From JBLHOS01 sp047623825 (lineage in GTDB: Bacteria > Pseudomonadota > Alphaproteobacteria > Rhodobacterales > Rhodobacteraceae), in NCBI GenBank assembly GCA_047623825.1, contig JBLHOS010000095.1:1-10470 (forward strand): a DNA stretch of 10,470 nucleotides, written 5' to 3'. Positions 1 to 6,654 of this stretch are shown one piece after another. The position numbers and the translations under genes were made by a program. Under the pieces are notes generated by a model, which was not told the DNA's origin, did not search any database, and saw only the letters and a program-made list of their open reading frames with translations. Position 1 is the stretch's first letter, and each line of letters begins with the position of its first letter.

Positions 1-2
1 CA

Positions 3-266
3 ATCTATTATCAACCTGAGTTTTTGCATCAAATTTGGGACTCTTATCTTTGTAATAACAAAATGGTATCAGATGATGTTAATCCTGATGCATTCCTGCG
101 TTATGCCTATGCACAGGTCCTGGAACACCGCGCGCCAAGGTATGCCGCAATGTCCAGAAATTGGGGAATTCGTGTGTCAGCGCGTGACATCGCCTTGGTC
201 AGGGATGCGCAAGATGTCGAAAATCTGATCGCAGACGCCCTTGGCAGCCCTGCCAAAACCACTTAA
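3..266 (+). CDS. C-terminal part of an ATPase-like protein (5' end outside window)
   Basis: The reading frame is open from the first bases of the window to a TAA at 264-266, so this is the last 87 codons of a longer gene; the in-frame TTG at 24 is probably internal. The tail contains a tract like HRAPRYAAMSRNWGIRV, which I associate with the C-terminus of a P-loop ATPase/kinase-like protein often found in Rhodobacteraceae. That is recall of a pattern, and no Walker motif is visible because the N-terminal part is missing. It is soluble, with no membrane segment. The gene ends 32 bases before metA on the same strand, so read-through into metA is likely. The coding call is fairly safe; the product name is tentative. 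Confidence 0.5.
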   Translation: MYYQPEFLHQIWDSYLCNNKMVSDDVNPDAFLRYAYAQVLEHRAPRYAAMSRNWGIRVSARDIALVRDAQDVENLIADALGSPAKTT

Positions 267-288
267 ATCAGCGATCCCGCGACTGAAC

Positions 289-292
289 GGAG
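289..292 (+). promoter_or_regulatory. Ribosome binding site of metA
   Basis: GGAG lies 6 bases before the ATG at 299 and fixes the metA start. Only 32 bases separate metA from the upstream stop codon, which leaves no room for a SAM riboswitch outside the upstream gene. Confidence 0.7.
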
Positions 293-298
293 TCTTCC

Positions 299-1216
299 AT
301 GCCGATTACCTTGCCAGAAACCTTGCCCGCCTTTGCCCAATTGGAGCAAGAGGGTGTGATGGTCATGGCTGAGCATAAGGCGTCGCACCAAGATATCCGC
401 CCCTTGCGCATCGGATTGCTGAACTTGATGCCCATGAAGATCCAGACCGAAACGCAATTCGCGCGCCTGGTTGGTGCGACCCCACTGCAGATAGAACTGA
501 CATTGATCAAGATGAGCGAGCACCAGTCGCGCAACACGTCTGCGGCGCACATGGAGGAGTTCTATAAAACATTCTCCGAAGTGCGCGACCAGAAGTTTGA
601 TGGGCTGATCATCACAGGCGCCCCGATTGAACATCTAGAATTTGCCGATGTCACCTATTGGGATGAGCTGAAAGAGGTCTTGGATTGGACGCAGACTAAT
701 GTGCATTCGACGTTGGGTGTGTGTTGGGGTGGAATGGCGATGATCCATCATTTGCATGGCATCAACAAACACATGTTGGACAAAAAGGCATTTGGGTGCT
801 TTCGCCACCGCAATCTAGCACCCTCATCCCCCTATCTGCGTGGATTTTCTGATGATTTGATGATCCCCGTTTCGCGCTGGACTGAAATGCGTGAGGATGA
901 AGTGAACATGACCTCCGGCCTGAATACACTGATCGGAAGTGCTGAAGTTGGGCCCTGCCTAGTTGAAGATCCCGCACATCGCGCTCTCTATATCTTCAAC
1001 CATCTCGAATATGATCGGGACACGCTGAAGCAGGAGTATGATCGTGATGTGGCCACTGGGCAGACGGTTAACGTACCGGTCAATTATTACCCGCAGGATG
1101 ATCCCAGCCAGATGCCCAGCAACCGTTGGCGCAGTCATGCGCATCTACTTTATGGCAATTGGATCAATGAGATCTACCAAACAACGCAATTCGACATGGC
1201 GAAGATCGGCACTTAG
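299..1216 (+). CDS. metA: Homoserine O-acyltransferase MetA, predicted acetyl-CoA type
   Basis: MetA transfers an acyl group from acyl-CoA to the hydroxyl of L-homoserine, the first committed step of methionine synthesis in the cytoplasm. The 305-residue protein has the usual family length. Key residues fall at the same numbers as in characterised MetA: nucleophile Cys142 in GVCWGG, and His235 and Glu237 in FNHLEYD. Residue 111 is Glu (in TGAPIEHLEF). In the family, Glu111 (as in Bacillus cereus) goes with acetyl-CoA and Gly111 (as in E. coli) with succinyl-CoA, so the product is predicted to be O-acetylhomoserine although automated annotation often says succinyltransferase. The ATG at 299 has a GGAG ribosome site. 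The last ~50 bases probably also hold the start of the next gene. Family assignment is very secure; acyl-donor specificity is inferred from one residue. Confidence 0.95.
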   Translation: MPITLPETLPAFAQLEQEGVMVMAEHKASHQDIRPLRIGLLNLMPMKIQTETQFARLVGATPLQIELTLIKMSEHQSRNTSAAHMEEFYKTFSEVRDQKFDGLIITGAPIEHLEFADVTYWDELKEVLDWTQTNVHSTLGVCWGGMAMIHHLHGINKHMLDKKAFGCFRHRNLAPSSPYLRGFSDDLMIPVSRWTEMREDEVNMTSGLNTLIGSAEVGPCLVEDPAHRALYIFNHLEYDRDTLKQEYDRDVATGQTVNVPVNYYPQDDPSQMPSNRWRSHAHLLYGNWINEIYQTTQFDMAKIGT

Positions 1217-2138
1217 TGGTGGTTTGGCACTTGCTGTTTGCGGCTGTATCGGCCCCTCACTGGAGGCGCCGGACGTGATCGGGTCTGCTCCTCCTATCGG
1301 CACTTTGATGCAGGTGAATGGTGTCACAGTTCACGCCTGGGAGGCAGGATCTGGCCCCGCAGTCATCTTGCTGCATGGTGCGTCGGGCAATCTGCGGGAT
1401 TTCACCTTTGATCTGGCCCCACGATTGGCCGCGTCCTACCGCGTTATTGCGTTCGACCGCCCCGGACTTGGCTATTCCGACGGGTTGCATGCGCGCGGCG
1501 AGAGTCCTGCTGAACAGGCGGCCCTGCTGTCTGATGCAGCGCGTCAAATGGGTGTTGATCGCGCCATCATCGTTGGCCATTCTTATGGTGGTGCTGTCGC
1601 AATGGCTTGGGCGTTGAACCATCGCGAACAGGCCGCGGCTGTCGTGTCATTGGCGGGGGCAATCCAACCTTGGCAGGGTGGCCTTGGTTCTTGGTATTGG
1701 CTGACCTCATCAAAGATTGGTGGAGCAACAATTGTGCCCCTTGTCGCGGCACTGGCCCCACGATCACGCGCGCTGCGTGCGATCGAAAGCATCTTCACCC
1801 CTGATCCTGTTCCTCTGGGCTATGTCGATTATGTAGGCGTTGATCTGACCCTGCGCGCGCCTACGTTGCGCGCCAATAGTCGGCAAGTGAATTCCCTGAT
1901 CACGCGTGTCACAGCGATGGCACTACGCTATTCCAGCCTGACCTTGCCGATTGAGGTTGTGCACGGCACGCGTGATGACACTGTGCCGATTGCGACCCAT
2001 TCTGAGCCGTTGATCTTACAGGCCACCTCGGCCAGATTGACCCGACTTGAGGGCGTCGGCCACATGCCGCACCACGCAGATGTCGCCGCAAGTCTGGCAG
2101 CCATAGATCGTGCAGCAACTCGCGCTGGATTGCGCTAA
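1167..2138 (+). CDS. Alpha/beta-hydrolase, probable lipoprotein
   Basis: With a start at ATG 1167 the protein has 323 residues. The N-terminus has basic residues (WRRS), a hydrophobic stretch (ALSGGLALAV) and VCGC, a lipobox-like motif with Cys27 as the candidate lipidated residue, so export and membrane anchoring are likely. The fold motifs are in order: LLHGASGN (~69-75, oxyanion hole), FDRPGLGYS (~97-104), nucleophile elbow GHSYGG with Ser139, Asp270 in GTRDDTVP and His299 in VGHMPHH. This is a complete Ser-Asp-His triad of the esterase/epoxide-hydrolase-like group; substrate unknown. The frame is open upstream to 1038 inside metA, and another ATG lies at 1152. Neither start has a good ribosome site, so translation may be coupled to metA. 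Overlap with metA is 50 bases from 1167. The exact start is uncertain; the family is secure. Confidence 0.88.
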   Translation: MRSTKQRNSTWRRSALSGGLALAVCGCIGPSLEAPDVIGSAPPIGTLMQVNGVTVHAWEAGSGPAVILLHGASGNLRDFTFDLAPRLAASYRVIAFDRPGLGYSDGLHARGESPAEQAALLSDAARQMGVDRAIIVGHSYGGAVAMAWALNHREQAAAVVSLAGAIQPWQGGLGSWYWLTSSKIGGATIVPLVAALAPRSRALRAIESIFTPDPVPLGYVDYVGVDLTLRAPTLRANSRQVNSLITRVTAMALRYSSLTLPIEVVHGTRDDTVPIATHSEPLILQATSARLTRLEGVGHMPHHADVAASLAAIDRAATRAGLR

Positions 2139-2160
2139 GCTCGGCTGAGGGCCATATTAT
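2130..2160 (+). promoter_or_regulatory. Weak candidate promoter for ppk2
   Basis: TTGCGC (2130-2135) and TATTAT (2155-2160) could serve as -35 and -10 boxes. The 19-base spacer is longer than optimal and the -35 box is poor. It sits at the end of the hydrolase gene, 40 bases before the ppk2 ATG. The -10 box is the best part of the match. Confidence 0.25.
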
Positions 2161-2200
2161 CAAATAACCGTCCCAAAAGACGCAGCGAATAAGGCAGACC

Positions 2201-3082
2201 ATGGCAAAACCCTTCGACGGCGCGATCAGTTCGTATTTTGAGAATGAGGCCCCAAAGTCAGTTCGCAAAGCGATCCGCAATGGCAAAAAGAACGACATTC
2301 TGGCCGAGAGCTATCCCTATGCCATACGGATGGACAGCGACGACTATAAAACTGACATGGCAGCGCTTCAGATCGAGCTGGTCAAAATGCACGCTTGGGT
2401 CCGCGATACCGACAAACGTGTGGCTATTGTCTTTGAAGGGCGTGATGCCGCTGGCAAAGGCGGCGCAATCAAACGCGTCCAAGAGAATTTGAACCCACGC
2501 GTTTCAGGGATCGTGGCGCTGTCAAAACCAACTGAACAAGAGGCCGGGCAATGGTATTTCCAACGGTATATTAAATGTCTGCCCTCTGCTGGTGAGATCC
2601 GGTTATTCGATCGAAGCTGGTATAATCGCGGTGTGGTTGAGCATGTGTTCGAGTTTTGCAAACCGGCACAGCGCGACGCCTTTTTCGGCCAATTGCCGGA
2701 TGTTGAAGGAATGCTGGTGGGTGACGGGATCCACTTGGTCAAACTTTGGCTCAATGTGGGGCGGGCTGAACAGTTGCGCCGCTTTCTTGAGCGTGAGGCT
2801 GATCCGCTGAAACAATGGAAGCTAAGCTGGATCGATGTCGAAGGCCTAAAACGATGGGACGCGTATTCCGCAGCGATTTCTGAAACGCTAAAGATCAGCC
2901 ATGTAGAACATGCGCCTTGGACGATCGTGCGCTCTGATGACAAACGCCGCGCACGATTGGCCGTAATCCGCGCGATCCTTGGTCAACTTGATTATGACGG
3001 CAAAGACGTTGATCTGGTTGCAGCCACTGATCCGTTGATTTCTGGTGGTCCTGAGATCTGGGCGCAGTGTGATCATGCTTAA
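2201..3082 (+). CDS. ppk2: Polyphosphate kinase 2, class I (single PPK2 domain)
   Basis: PPK2 enzymes move phosphate between inorganic polyphosphate and nucleotides; class I members with one ~300-residue domain usually favour making NTP from NDP and polyphosphate. The 293-residue protein is one PPK2 domain. It has the Walker A-like FEGRDAAGKGG (~78-88), WYFQRY (~118-123), the Walker B-like LFDRSWYNR (~135-143) and the lid segment DPLKQWKLSW (~201-210), followed by HAPW and RSDDKRRARL. All expected catalytic motifs are present. The ATG has AAGG 6 bases upstream. The gene overlaps the following TetR gene by 8 bases, which suggests co-expression and perhaps control by that regulator. The direction preferred in vivo and the nucleotide (ADP or GDP) cannot be read from the sequence. 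Confidence 0.95.
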   Translation: MAKPFDGAISSYFENEAPKSVRKAIRNGKKNDILAESYPYAIRMDSDDYKTDMAALQIELVKMHAWVRDTDKRVAIVFEGRDAAGKGGAIKRVQENLNPRVSGIVALSKPTEQEAGQWYFQRYIKCLPSAGEIRLFDRSWYNRGVVEHVFEFCKPAQRDAFFGQLPDVEGMLVGDGIHLVKLWLNVGRAEQLRRFLEREADPLKQWKLSWIDVEGLKRWDAYSAAISETLKISHVEHAPWTIVRSDDKRRARLAVIRAILGQLDYDGKDVDLVAATDPLISGGPEIWAQCDHA

Positions 3083-3692
3083 ACGTGGCTATCATCACGG
3101 CAATCTCAAACAGGCGCTGGTCGAGGCCGCCTTGCGGTTGATTGAGGAGAAAGGCCCGACCGGCTTTACGTTGTCGGAGGCCGCAAAGAACGCAGGCGTG
3201 ACGCCAGCCGCTGTCTACCGACACTTTGCGGGCCGCGAAGAACTGATTGCCGAGGCCGCGCGCCAAGGGCATGAGATCTTCGCAGAGCTGATGAAGGTTG
3301 CCTATAACGACGGAAAACCAACAGCACTGGCCGCTTTTGAGGCCACGGGACGCGCCTATCTTGCGTTTGCCCGCAAGTATCCTGGTCACTACATGGCGAT
3401 GTTTGAAAGCGGCCTATCGCTGAATGCCAATACTGGGCTGTCGATGGCTGCACGCAAATCACAGGCGATACTTGAAGAAGCGGCAGAAGCACTTTCACAA
3501 CATATCCCACTCGAAAAACGCCCACCAGCGGCGATGTTTTCTGCCCATATCTGGGCGATGAGCCATGGTGTCGTTGAACTGTTTGCCCGTGGCACACCGG
3601 GCGCGAAGGCGCCGTTCCCGCCAGAAGAATTGTTGGAAAGTGGGATCGGGATCTATTTGCGCGGCCTTGGCCTGATCGCGCCAGACACCTAA
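3075..3692 (+). CDS. TetR/AcrR-family transcriptional regulator (WHG-type C-terminal domain)
   Basis: This 205-residue protein begins MLKRGYHHGNLKQAL, a typical start for this TetR subgroup. The helix-turn-helix lies at about 32-51 (TLSEAAKNAGVTPAAVYRHF). The C-terminal half carries AHIWAMSHGVVELFA (~157-171), the tryptophan-histidine-glycine pattern of the TetR_C_33/WHG ligand-binding domain. The ATG at 3075 overlaps the ppk2 stop by 8 bases; an in-frame GTG at 3069 and longer forms back to 3045 are less likely because the conserved N-terminus begins at 3075. There is no strong ribosome site, consistent with translational coupling to ppk2. It is expected to bind DNA as a dimer. Its ligand and target are unknown; the ppk2 operon is the obvious candidate. 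No clear operator was seen upstream of ppk2. Confidence 0.9.
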   Translation: MLKRGYHHGNLKQALVEAALRLIEEKGPTGFTLSEAAKNAGVTPAAVYRHFAGREELIAEAARQGHEIFAELMKVAYNDGKPTALAAFEATGRAYLAFARKYPGHYMAMFESGLSLNANTGLSMAARKSQAILEEAAEALSQHIPLEKRPPAAMFSAHIWAMSHGVVELFARGTPGAKAPFPPEELLESGIGIYLRGLGLIAPDT

Positions 3693-3742
3693 ATCGGTGA
3701 CAAGCGGGGATTTTGACTAATCATCCGGCCATTGGCGGCGCG

Positions 3743-4837
3743 CTAATCGCAAAACAAGACCAAAGACCGCGGATCCCAGACTAAATTGGTCTTTGCGCCC
3801 CGATCAAGGACCGGCCTCCCCGGCAAATTGCGCATTGAAACTGCCACCGTGTTTGGCGCGCCGGGCAGTAACATGTCGTAATAGGTCATATCGCCGTAAT
3901 ATGTGACCTCAGACACAGTCGCCTCGGTTTGCAAGCCAGAGCCGGCGGTCTGATCAAATAGAACCGTAAGACTTTCAGGGCGCAGCCCAACAACCCCTGT
4001 TGCAGACGACACACCAGCGGGACACTGCTCAGACGTCAAAGCGGCCGTCCCCAAACCTGCAATATGGACTGAGATAAGGCCGCCAGCCTCAGTGATCTTA
4101 TCCGCGGGCAGAAAATTCATCATGCCGATAAACGAGCCAACCCGCCGGTTGGCCGGTCGACTATATAATTCCTGCGGGGTGGCCAATTGTGCAATCTTTC
4201 CGTCAAACATCACCGCGATCCGGTCAGACATGATCAACGCTTCTTCTTGATCGTGGGTCACAAGAATAAAGGTGATTCCAACCTGACGTTGCAAGCGGCG
4301 CAGTTCAGACTGCATCTGCTCTCGCATTTTCTTATCGAGCGCTGACAACGGCTCATCAAGCAACAGGACTTTGGGTTTGAGGATCAGCGCACGCGCCAGT
4401 GCCACACGCTGCCGCTGACCGCCCGACAGCGCATGCGCAGCGCGCCCGCCAAAGCCATCAAGCCCAACCATACCCAACGCATCCTCAACCAAAGTCTGTC
4501 GCGCCTGACGGTTCAGATCGCGACGCTTGCGCAGGCCAAAGCCAACGTTTTCCGCAACGCTGAGATGTGGGAAAATCGCATAGCTTTGGAACACCATATT
4601 TGTTGGCCGATCATTGGGCGCAACTCCGTCCATATCCTGACCTGACAGCAAAATCGCACCGCTTGAGATGTCTTCAAACCCGGCAATGGCGCGCAGCAAG
4701 GTGGTTTTGCCACATCCTGAGGGGCCCAACAGCGAAAAGAACTCGCCCTCCATGATCTCAGCCGTGATGCCGCGCAGCGCGTGGTAGTCGCCATAGTATT
4801 TCTCAACATCTGTCAGGGTAATGATTGGCTGGCTCAC
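3743..4837 (-). CDS. ABC importer ATP-binding protein, PotA-like (spermidine/putrescine family)
   Basis: This is the cytoplasmic ATPase of an importer of the polyamine/opine/putrescine class, 364 residues as expected for PotA-like proteins. Motifs in order are Walker A GPSGCGKTT (38-46), Q-loop Gln84, signature LSGGQ (137-141), Walker B VLLLDEP (157-163), D-loop SALD and switch His195 (THDQEEA). A TOBE-type C-terminal region (about 240-360) follows and contains GLRPESL. The gene is last in the operon. Its GTG start overlaps the preceding permease stop (GTGA), and a perfect AGGAGG sits 6 bases upstream. It converges on the tetR gene with 50 bases between them and no strong terminator hairpin. 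The substrate is not predictable from the ATPase alone. Confidence 0.93.
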   Translation of the reverse strand: MSQPIITLTDVEKYYGDYHALRGITAEIMEGEFFSLLGPSGCGKTTLLRAIAGFEDISSGAILLSGQDMDGVAPNDRPTNMVFQSYAIFPHLSVAENVGFGLRKRRDLNRQARQTLVEDALGMVGLDGFGGRAAHALSGGQRQRVALARALILKPKVLLLDEPLSALDKKMREQMQSELRRLQRQVGITFILVTHDQEEALIMSDRIAVMFDGKIAQLATPQELYSRPANRRVGSFIGMMNFLPADKITEAGGLISVHIAGLGTAALTSEQCPAGVSSATGVVGLRPESLTVLFDQTAGSGLQTEATVSEVTYYGDMTYYDMLLPGAPNTVAVSMRNLPGRPVLDRGAKTNLVWDPRSLVLFCD

Positions 4838-5634
4838 AAAAAGCCTCCTGTGTCTTTCAAGCCCGAGCGGCGCAAGCCACGGCGGCGGAAGGTTTCAGCG
4901 ATGACCAACAATACGATCGACAAAACGACCAGCAAAGTACCAAGCGCCATGATAACCGGCAAGCGACCCGGAAAACGTAATTGCCCCCAAAGATAGACCG
5001 GCAGGGTCGGTTCATTCCCCGACAAAAAGAATGCAATAATGAATTCATCCAATGAGATCGTGAAACAGATCAGTAAGGACGCGATGATACCCGGCATCAC
5101 CAAAGGCAGCGTCACCAACCGGAACGTCGACAATTGCGTCTCACCCAGATCAACCGAGGCTTCTTCTAGGCTTTGATCAAGATTGGCAAAGCTTCCGTTC
5201 AAAATGGCGATCGAAAACGGAGTGCAGATCAGGACATGCCCAACAATCACTGACCAAAGTCCCATGGAAAAGCCAAGCTGCAACATCACGACCAGCAGCG
5301 AGACCGCAACGATGATCTCTGGCAGCACCAGCGGTAGCATCACGAACCCAAGGATCCCAGATTTACCGGGAAACTCATGCCGGGTCGCGGCCCGAGCCGC
5401 AAACATCCCAAAGCAAGTTGAGAGGACTGCGGTTATGATGGCGATCATCAGTGAATTCAGTGTGGCTGTGTGCAACGCCTCGGTCTGGGTCAGCTCATAA
5501 AACCAGTTCAGCGTGAAGCCTTGCAGCGGAAACGCAATTATCGTGCCATCATTGAACGCAAACAGCGGTAGCAAAAGGATCGGCGCGTAGAGAAACACCA
5601 GATAGATGATCGCATATATCCGCAGCCCCCTCAT
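4834..5634 (-). CDS. ABC importer permease, PotC-like
   Basis: This 266-residue inner-membrane protein belongs to the binding-protein-dependent permease family. Hydrophobic segments lie at about 6-27, 60-82, 95-118, 126-148, 177-202 and 226-248, giving six helices. The cytoplasmic EAA loop that docks on the ATPase is at about 157-180 (EEASVDLGETQLSTFRLVTL). The motif SLDEFIIAFFLSG (194-206) is characteristic of PotC/PotI. The ATG at 5634 overlaps the stop of the upstream permease (ATGA), and its own stop overlaps the GTG of the ATPase gene, so the three are translationally linked. Together with the PotB-like protein it would form the transmembrane channel. Confidence 0.93.
   Translation of the reverse strand: MRGLRIYAIIYLVFLYAPILLLPLFAFNDGTIIAFPLQGFTLNWFYELTQTEALHTATLNSLMIAIITAVLSTCFGMFAARAATRHEFPGKSGILGFVMLPLVLPEIIVAVSLLVVMLQLGFSMGLWSVIVGHVLICTPFSIAILNGSFANLDQSLEEASVDLGETQLSTFRLVTLPLVMPGIIASLLICFTISLDEFIIAFFLSGNEPTLPVYLWGQLRFPGRLPVIMALGTLLVVLSIVLLVIAETFRRRGLRRSGLKDTGGFL
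4844..4849 (-). promoter_or_regulatory. Strong ribosome binding site for the GTG start of the PotA-like gene
   Basis: Read on the minus strand this is AGGAGG, 6 bases before the GTG at 4837, inside the end of the PotC-like gene. It supports the GTG start and suggests the ATPase is translated efficiently in its own right. Confidence 0.8.
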
Positions 5635-6542
5635 TTTGGTGCCCGCCCGATTTTGCGTGTGGCAAAGACAAGAACAATCGCGATTGTGGCCACGATCACC
5701 ATTGCCACTACCGCAAGCGTCGCCCCCATGGGTGCATTGTTAAGCCGTAAGAACTGCGTTTGGATCATGTTTGCGATCATCTGGCCGCCGCTACCGCCCA
5801 CCAGACGCGGGGTCACATAATCACCGATTGTCGGAATAAAGACGATCAATGAGGCGGCAATCACCCCCGGAAACGCCAACGGCAATGTGACACGCACAAA
5901 GGTAGCGATATGGCTTTCGCCCAAATCGCGCGCGGCCTCTAGCAGTGACCGGTCGATCTTTTCCAAGGAAACAAAAATCGGCAAGATCGCAAACGGTGCA
6001 AACGCATGCGCCAGCGTGATCACTACCGCATTGGCGTTATACAAGATCCAGTTCAACGGCTCATCAATCAACCCAAGCCCGACCAATGTGCCATTGACCG
6101 GCCCATCATAGGCCAAGATCACCCGCCATAAGAAGACGCGGATCAGGTAGCTGGTCCAAAACGGAATGGTGATCAGGAATAGCCATAACGATTTACGCTT
6201 AGGGGCCACATGAAAGCTGACGAAATAAGCGATCGGAAAGGCCGTCAGAACCGTCGCGATGGTCACGGAACCCGCGATCCTTAGCGAGCGCGACATCAGT
6301 TCAGCATACAGCGGATCGGTCAGCGCCTCGCGGTAATTGGCCAACGTAAACGTACGATCAACTGTTAGAAAGTCTTGGGTCCAGAAACTGAAAAGAACAA
6401 TCGCTGCCAAAGGGGCAGCCAGCAGAAGCAGCGCATAAAAAAATGGCGGTGCCACCAGTGCTAAGCCCCGGCCTTGCCCCTTCGTTATATATCGCAAAAG
6501 TCGGTTCAGCGTCTTGGTGCCTGTCTTCAATTCAATTCCCAC
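5631..6542 (-). CDS. ABC importer permease, PotB-like
   Basis: This 303-residue permease is the partner of the PotC-like protein. It has an N-terminal cytoplasmic stretch, a first helix at about 28-52 and further helices to a final one near 277-296. The motif FWTSYLIRVFLWRVIL (128-143), the EAA loop at 202-222 (EAARDLGE) and IGDYVTPRLVGG (239-250) are typical of PotB/PotH. The start used is GTG 6542. The purine-rich bases lie right against it, so a start a few codons inside, such as the TTG at 6530, is possible. It is the first transporter gene, 112 bases after the dioxygenase on the same strand. No gene for a periplasmic binding protein lies before or after the transporter set in this window. 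Confidence 0.92.
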   Translation of the reverse strand: MGIELKTGTKTLNRLLRYITKGQGRGLALVAPPFFYALLLLAAPLAAIVLFSFWTQDFLTVDRTFTLANYREALTDPLYAELMSRSLRIAGSVTIATVLTAFPIAYFVSFHVAPKRKSLWLFLITIPFWTSYLIRVFLWRVILAYDGPVNGTLVGLGLIDEPLNWILYNANAVVITLAHAFAPFAILPIFVSLEKIDRSLLEAARDLGESHIATFVRVTLPLAFPGVIAASLIVFIPTIGDYVTPRLVGGSGGQMIANMIQTQFLRLNNAPMGATLAVVAMVIVATIAIVLVFATRKIGRAPK

Positions 6543-6565
6543 CCCTAATCATGCGAGCAATGGCC

Positions 6566-6582
6566 ACCCCACGCAAGGGGGT
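6566..6582 (-). other. Small hairpin between dioxygenase and permease genes
   Basis: ACCCC (6566-6570) and GGGGT (6578-6582) form a 5-bp stem with a 7-base loop in the 112-base gap. There is no T-run after it on either strand, so it is not a standard Rho-independent terminator. It could reduce read-through or affect mRNA processing between the dioxygenase and transporter parts of the operon. Confidence 0.3.
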
Positions 6583-6654
6583 AGCTCGGCCCCGGGCGTC
6601 ACACCTCTGGGAGTACGCGGACCTTGATCACAAATGCAGCAGTTCGTACATGAA

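Noticed and set aside
267..298. SAM-II-type riboswitch before metA
   Set aside because: Only 32 bases lie between the upstream stop and metA, with no room for the pseudoknot, and none of its conserved pattern was seen.
1257..1622. 121-codon open frame on the minus strand inside the hydrolase gene
   Set aside because: Shadow of the hydrolase, whose catalytic motifs are intact in the other frame.
2368..2943. 191-codon open frame on the minus strand inside ppk2
   Set aside because: It lies opposite the well-supported PPK2 gene, has no ribosome site and gives a Ser/Arg/Pro-rich product typical of a shadow frame.
3166..3597. 143-codon open frame on the minus strand inside the TetR gene
   Set aside because: Opposite a gene with clear helix-turn-helix and WHG motifs; low-complexity, basic product with no family features.
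3693..3742. Bidirectional terminator between the convergent tetR and PotA-like genes
   Set aside because: The best pairing, GATT/AATC around a 6-base loop, is only 4 bp and has no flanking T-run.
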